Shown here piece after piece: positions 13,016 through 15,259 of a stretch of 15,259 nucleotides of DNA. The DNA is from Deltaproteobacteria bacterium (lineage in GTDB: Bacteria > Desulfobacterota > DAOWNY01), in contig DAOWNY010000013.1 of the NCBI GenBank assembly GCA_030642325.1, positions 1-15,259 of the forward strand. Direction: 5' to 3'. Both the position numbers and the translations under genes were made by a program. Positions within the stretch are counted from its first letter, which is position 1. Each line of letters begins with the position of its first letter. The notes under the pieces are model-generated. The model was given only the letters and a program-made list of their open reading frames with translations. It was not told the origin of the DNA and made no database searches.

Positions 13016-15106
13016 TTAGAACTTCATCCCCAGCTGAAATCCCCAAATCTGCCGGGGCATGCTGTAGCCGGCCTGCTCCTGATAGACGGTACCGGTCAGG
13101 TTGCTGCAAAAAAGACTGGCGTTACATTCCTGACCTTGAAATTTGAATTTTTGTTCAAACCCAAGGTCCAGGGTAATGTAGTCGCCAAGGGTCTCGTCTT
13201 TCTGAGTATTTCGTTTGTCTACCCAGCGGGAACTCAATTGAAGCCAGCCATCCCGCCGGACCCGATACCGGGTAAGGAGCTTAATTTTATGTTTGGGTAA
13301 AATATCGGGTAGATAGTAGGTCCACCCCTGTTCGTAACCGGTGTCTTCTATCTCATTTTCCTGGTAAACGTAGGCGGCTGTTGCCCTAAACCGGTCTCCC
13401 AGTTGTGCGGACAATTCAAGTTCTATTCCGTAATGTTTGAAGCTATCAATGTTAAAGAGGCAATTGCTGCCGATACCCATTCCGGGGGAAGTGATCCCGC
13501 TGTCGTTGATAAAATCTTCGATGTCATAATAGAAAAAAGTCGCCCGGGCTGTTACGGGTTTGAATTCCTGAATGATACCGATCTCGTATTCCATGGCTGA
13601 CTCCGGATCCAATGAAGGATTATTCACGGACGCGCACCGCGCCCACCAGTAGTAGTCTCACGGGCAGGGGAGGCGGTAGGAACGGCTCACCGCGGCATAA
13701 AGGGCGGTATCCGGTGTGGCCTGAAAATCTACCTTCAAACTCGGGTACCACCCTTCGTCATCTTCCTCTTTGCCGGCAGTGGGCCAGCCTGCTCCAAATT
13801 GGGAATAATATGTGTCCATATCAACGTGATAATAACGAACACCGGGCGTTATCGTCCATTGTTCTCCCAGACGGATCACATCCTGCAGATATCCGGATTT
13901 GACGGTATAAATAATGGGATTTCCGCCCGGTTGACCCAGTTCCTGAAACTCAGCCCCCACCGTGACGAGATGGAAATCGGATAATTTTATATCCCGGTAC
14001 TCGGCGATGACCCCCCGGGTTTCGTCATCAGAAAAGTCCTCTCTAAATGCGGGCCCCCGCCAATAGTGGTTCCATCGCCGGCCGTTGGTCATAAAGCCGT
14101 GAATTTTGAAGGTACCCGGACCTAAGGGAAGATCCAGGATGGCATCCAGGTAGGTGGTATGCTTATCCCAAAAAGGCCTAGTGGGACCGGACCCGGCAAT
14201 CTGGCCAATAGGAGGAATGTGCCTCAGTTGATCGGCTGTCCTCATGAAGTGGGGATAATCCGAATCGTAATCCGGCCGGGATGGATCGTTAAGGACCGGA
14301 TATCCATATTGGACATCGGAATATTTAGCGCCTAAACTCAGCGTGGCATCTTTTGGAAGATAGAAGGTCAGATGTCCGCTGAAACTTTCGTTTTCCTGGA
14401 AATTGTTTCGGAGATATCCGTCGGTCCCCTGGGTGCTTGCCGAAAAGTTATACCCGATAATATTTTTTATCCCCCCGTTGACCGAAACCATAGCATTATA
14501 GGTATCGAATTCCCCGTATCCCGAGCTTATTTTTATTTCGGGTTTGAGGTTATCGGTCTTCTTTCCCTTTTTGGTGATTATATTGATTACTCCCCCGATG
14601 GCAAAAGGATGCAAAACCGAATGTCCTCCACGGATGATCTCGATTCGCTCCACATCGTCCATGTTTAAGGTTGACCAATCAACGATATATCTTCCGAAAT
14701 GGCCGGTATGGTTGATCCTTCTGCCGTCGATTTCAATGACTATCCGGCCTTCATTCATGCCGCGTATAGATACCTCATCACCGGGACTGGCAATTAAAGG
14801 GCTTATTCGCTGCACATCAATGCCCCCGATTTCGGTGAGAACATCGGTAAGAGTCCGGATCACGCCGGGTTTTTTGAATTCATCCATCCGGATGATGGTT
14901 CGGTCGGTGGTGATCTCCACGCCCGGCTGGGGAGCCATAATCGTAACAGTCCCGATGTGAATAGCCCTGGATTCTCCTTCCTCGGCTTTCTTCTCTTCTT
15001 TGGCCAGAGATAGGCCGGCAAAAGGTCCCAGGGCAAAAACCAGCAAAGCCATAAGGCTGATCACCCATAAAAATTTATTTTTTGTTATATTTGACTTTCC
15101 AATCAC
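13016..15106 (-). CDS. TonB-dependent outer-membrane receptor with one in-frame UGA (possible selenocysteine)
   Basis: The reading frame runs without any shift from GTG 15106 to TAA 13016, 696 residues counting the UGA, a normal size for these receptors. It is broken only by TGA at 13658-13660 (codon 483). The GTG has AAGGAGGG seven bases upstream. Residues 1-35 are a signal peptide (VISLMALLVFALGPFAGLSLA). A TonB-box-like GTVTIMAP follows. The plug domain includes GDEVSIRGMNEGRIVIEIDG, DVERIEIIRGG and IGGVINIITKKGKK, and the barrel ends in the typical aromatic terminus GFQLGMKF. The UGA lies after YRLPCP and before DYYWWARC, a place where relatives usually read YRLPT followed by a Glu/Tyr-rich strand. 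There is no Cys before C481, so C481-P-UGA-x7-C491 is a notable cluster. Selenocysteine, a disabling mutation and a sequence error are all possible. The receptor is first in a probable cluster with two exported enzymes. Confidence 0.8.
13626..13646 (-). promoter_or_regulatory. SECIS-like stem-loop just behind the in-frame UGA
   Basis: In the mRNA, 11 bases after the UGA, GUGGGCGC pairs with GCGUCCGU (six strong-register pairs, GGGCGC with GCGUCC, extended by U-G and G-U wobbles) around the loop GGUGC. Bacterial SECIS elements are short hairpins directly behind the UGA with GU in the apical loop; in E. coli fdhF 18 bases separate the UGA from the loop GGUC, here 19 separate it from GGUGC. No clean bulged U on the 5' arm is seen in the best pairing. 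The element is suggestive only: GC-rich coding sequence can fold this way by chance. Confidence 0.35.
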
Positions 15107-15259
15107 CGTTTTTCCCTCCTTAATGATAAAAATTGGATATTTTCGTGGTTCACTATGAACATGATTGACGGAGGGATGCTTCGGTGATATAAAAACAGGT
15201 GAAGCAACCCTCACTCCGAGGGGCTTTGCCTGGAAGGCAGCCTGCAACCCTGGCCGGGG
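15107..15259 (-). promoter_or_regulatory. Structured riboswitch-like leader of the TonB receptor, cut by the window
   Basis: The leader can form competing hairpins. CCCUC (15222-15218) pairs with GAGGG (15212-15208) around a five-base loop, directly behind a compact stem GCCU-UCC-AGGC with flanking GGCU/AGCC. The same GAGGG, as part of GAGGGUUGCUUC (15212-15201), can instead pair with GAAGCAUCCCUC (15182-15171) over 11 of 12 positions. Finally, UCCCUCC (15176-15170) is complementary to the ribosome binding site GGAGGGA (15119-15113). When the first stem forms, the last arm would be free to hide the ribosome binding site; when the middle hairpin forms, translation would be open. The stem GCCUUCCAGGCAAAGCC reminds me of the Moco-type riboswitch core. 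I see no cobalamin B12-box. The 5' part lies beyond the window. Confidence 0.5.

Noticed and set aside
13016..13660. Frameshift in the TonB receptor gene
   Set aside because: The two open segments are in the same frame (the TGA at 13658-13660 and the downstream codons share one register), so the break is a single stop codon and not a frameshift.
15107..15259. Cobalamin riboswitch upstream of the receptor
   Set aside because: The conserved B12-box and the GCC-ACUG core are not visible in the part of the leader present; the 5' part is beyond the edge, so this is not fully excluded.

Overview
The window looks like a chromosomal stretch from an anaerobic deltaproteobacterium (Desulfobacterota). 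This is an inference from gene content: a DUF3786 protein, an FmdE-type domain, a short zinc-ribbon protein with an acidic tail, a DUF2419/Qng1 protein, and many intergenic palindromic repeats. No rRNA or other firm phylogenetic marker is present. Most genes lie on the minus strand; a block in the middle (5259-9114) is on the plus strand.

Layout. (1) 1-900, minus: a patatin-like phospholipase running off the left edge, with Glu in place of the catalytic Asp of the usual DGG/DGA motif. (2) 901-1604: non-coding, filled with MITE-like repeats. (3) 1605-4471, minus: a three-gene unit transcribed HD-domain hydrolase, then queuosine-5'-phosphate glycosylase (Qng1/DUF2419), then a divergent tRNA-guanine transglycosylase (Tgt). 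Together these look like a queuine salvage operon: Qng1 frees queuine and a queuine-type Tgt puts it into tRNA. (4) 4472-5258: a second repeat-rich gap with an inverted copy of the left-hand repeat, so the operon is bracketed by inverted repeats. (5) 5259-9168, plus: an alpha/beta hydrolase, a Tat-type exported divergent polysaccharide deacetylase paired with a DUF3786 gene, and a zinc-ribbon acidic protein directly followed by tRNA-Phe(GAA) and an intrinsic terminator. (6) 9354-10130, minus: a helix-turn-helix protein with a nuclease-like fold that seems to lack its acidic residues. (7) 10249-15106, minus: a TonB-dependent outer-membrane receptor, an exported tetrapyrrole-methylase-like protein, and an exported fusion of a nucleoside hydrolase with an FmdE domain. 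A structured, riboswitch-like leader precedes the receptor at the right edge.

The most interesting part is region 7. Two enzyme folds normally found in the cytoplasm (a tetrapyrrole methylase of the CobI/CbiL type and a nucleoside hydrolase/FmdE fusion) both carry N-terminal signal peptides and sit behind a TonB-dependent receptor. I read this as an undescribed extracytoplasmic system that captures and binds or remodels a tetrapyrrole or other cofactor (corrinoid or molybdenum/tungsten cofactor are the main candidates). The receptor reading frame is interrupted by one in-frame UGA with no frameshift. The UGA lies two codons after the first cysteine of the protein and just before a GC-rich stem-loop with GGU in its loop, so a selenocysteine codon must be weighed against a nonsense mutation or a sequence error.
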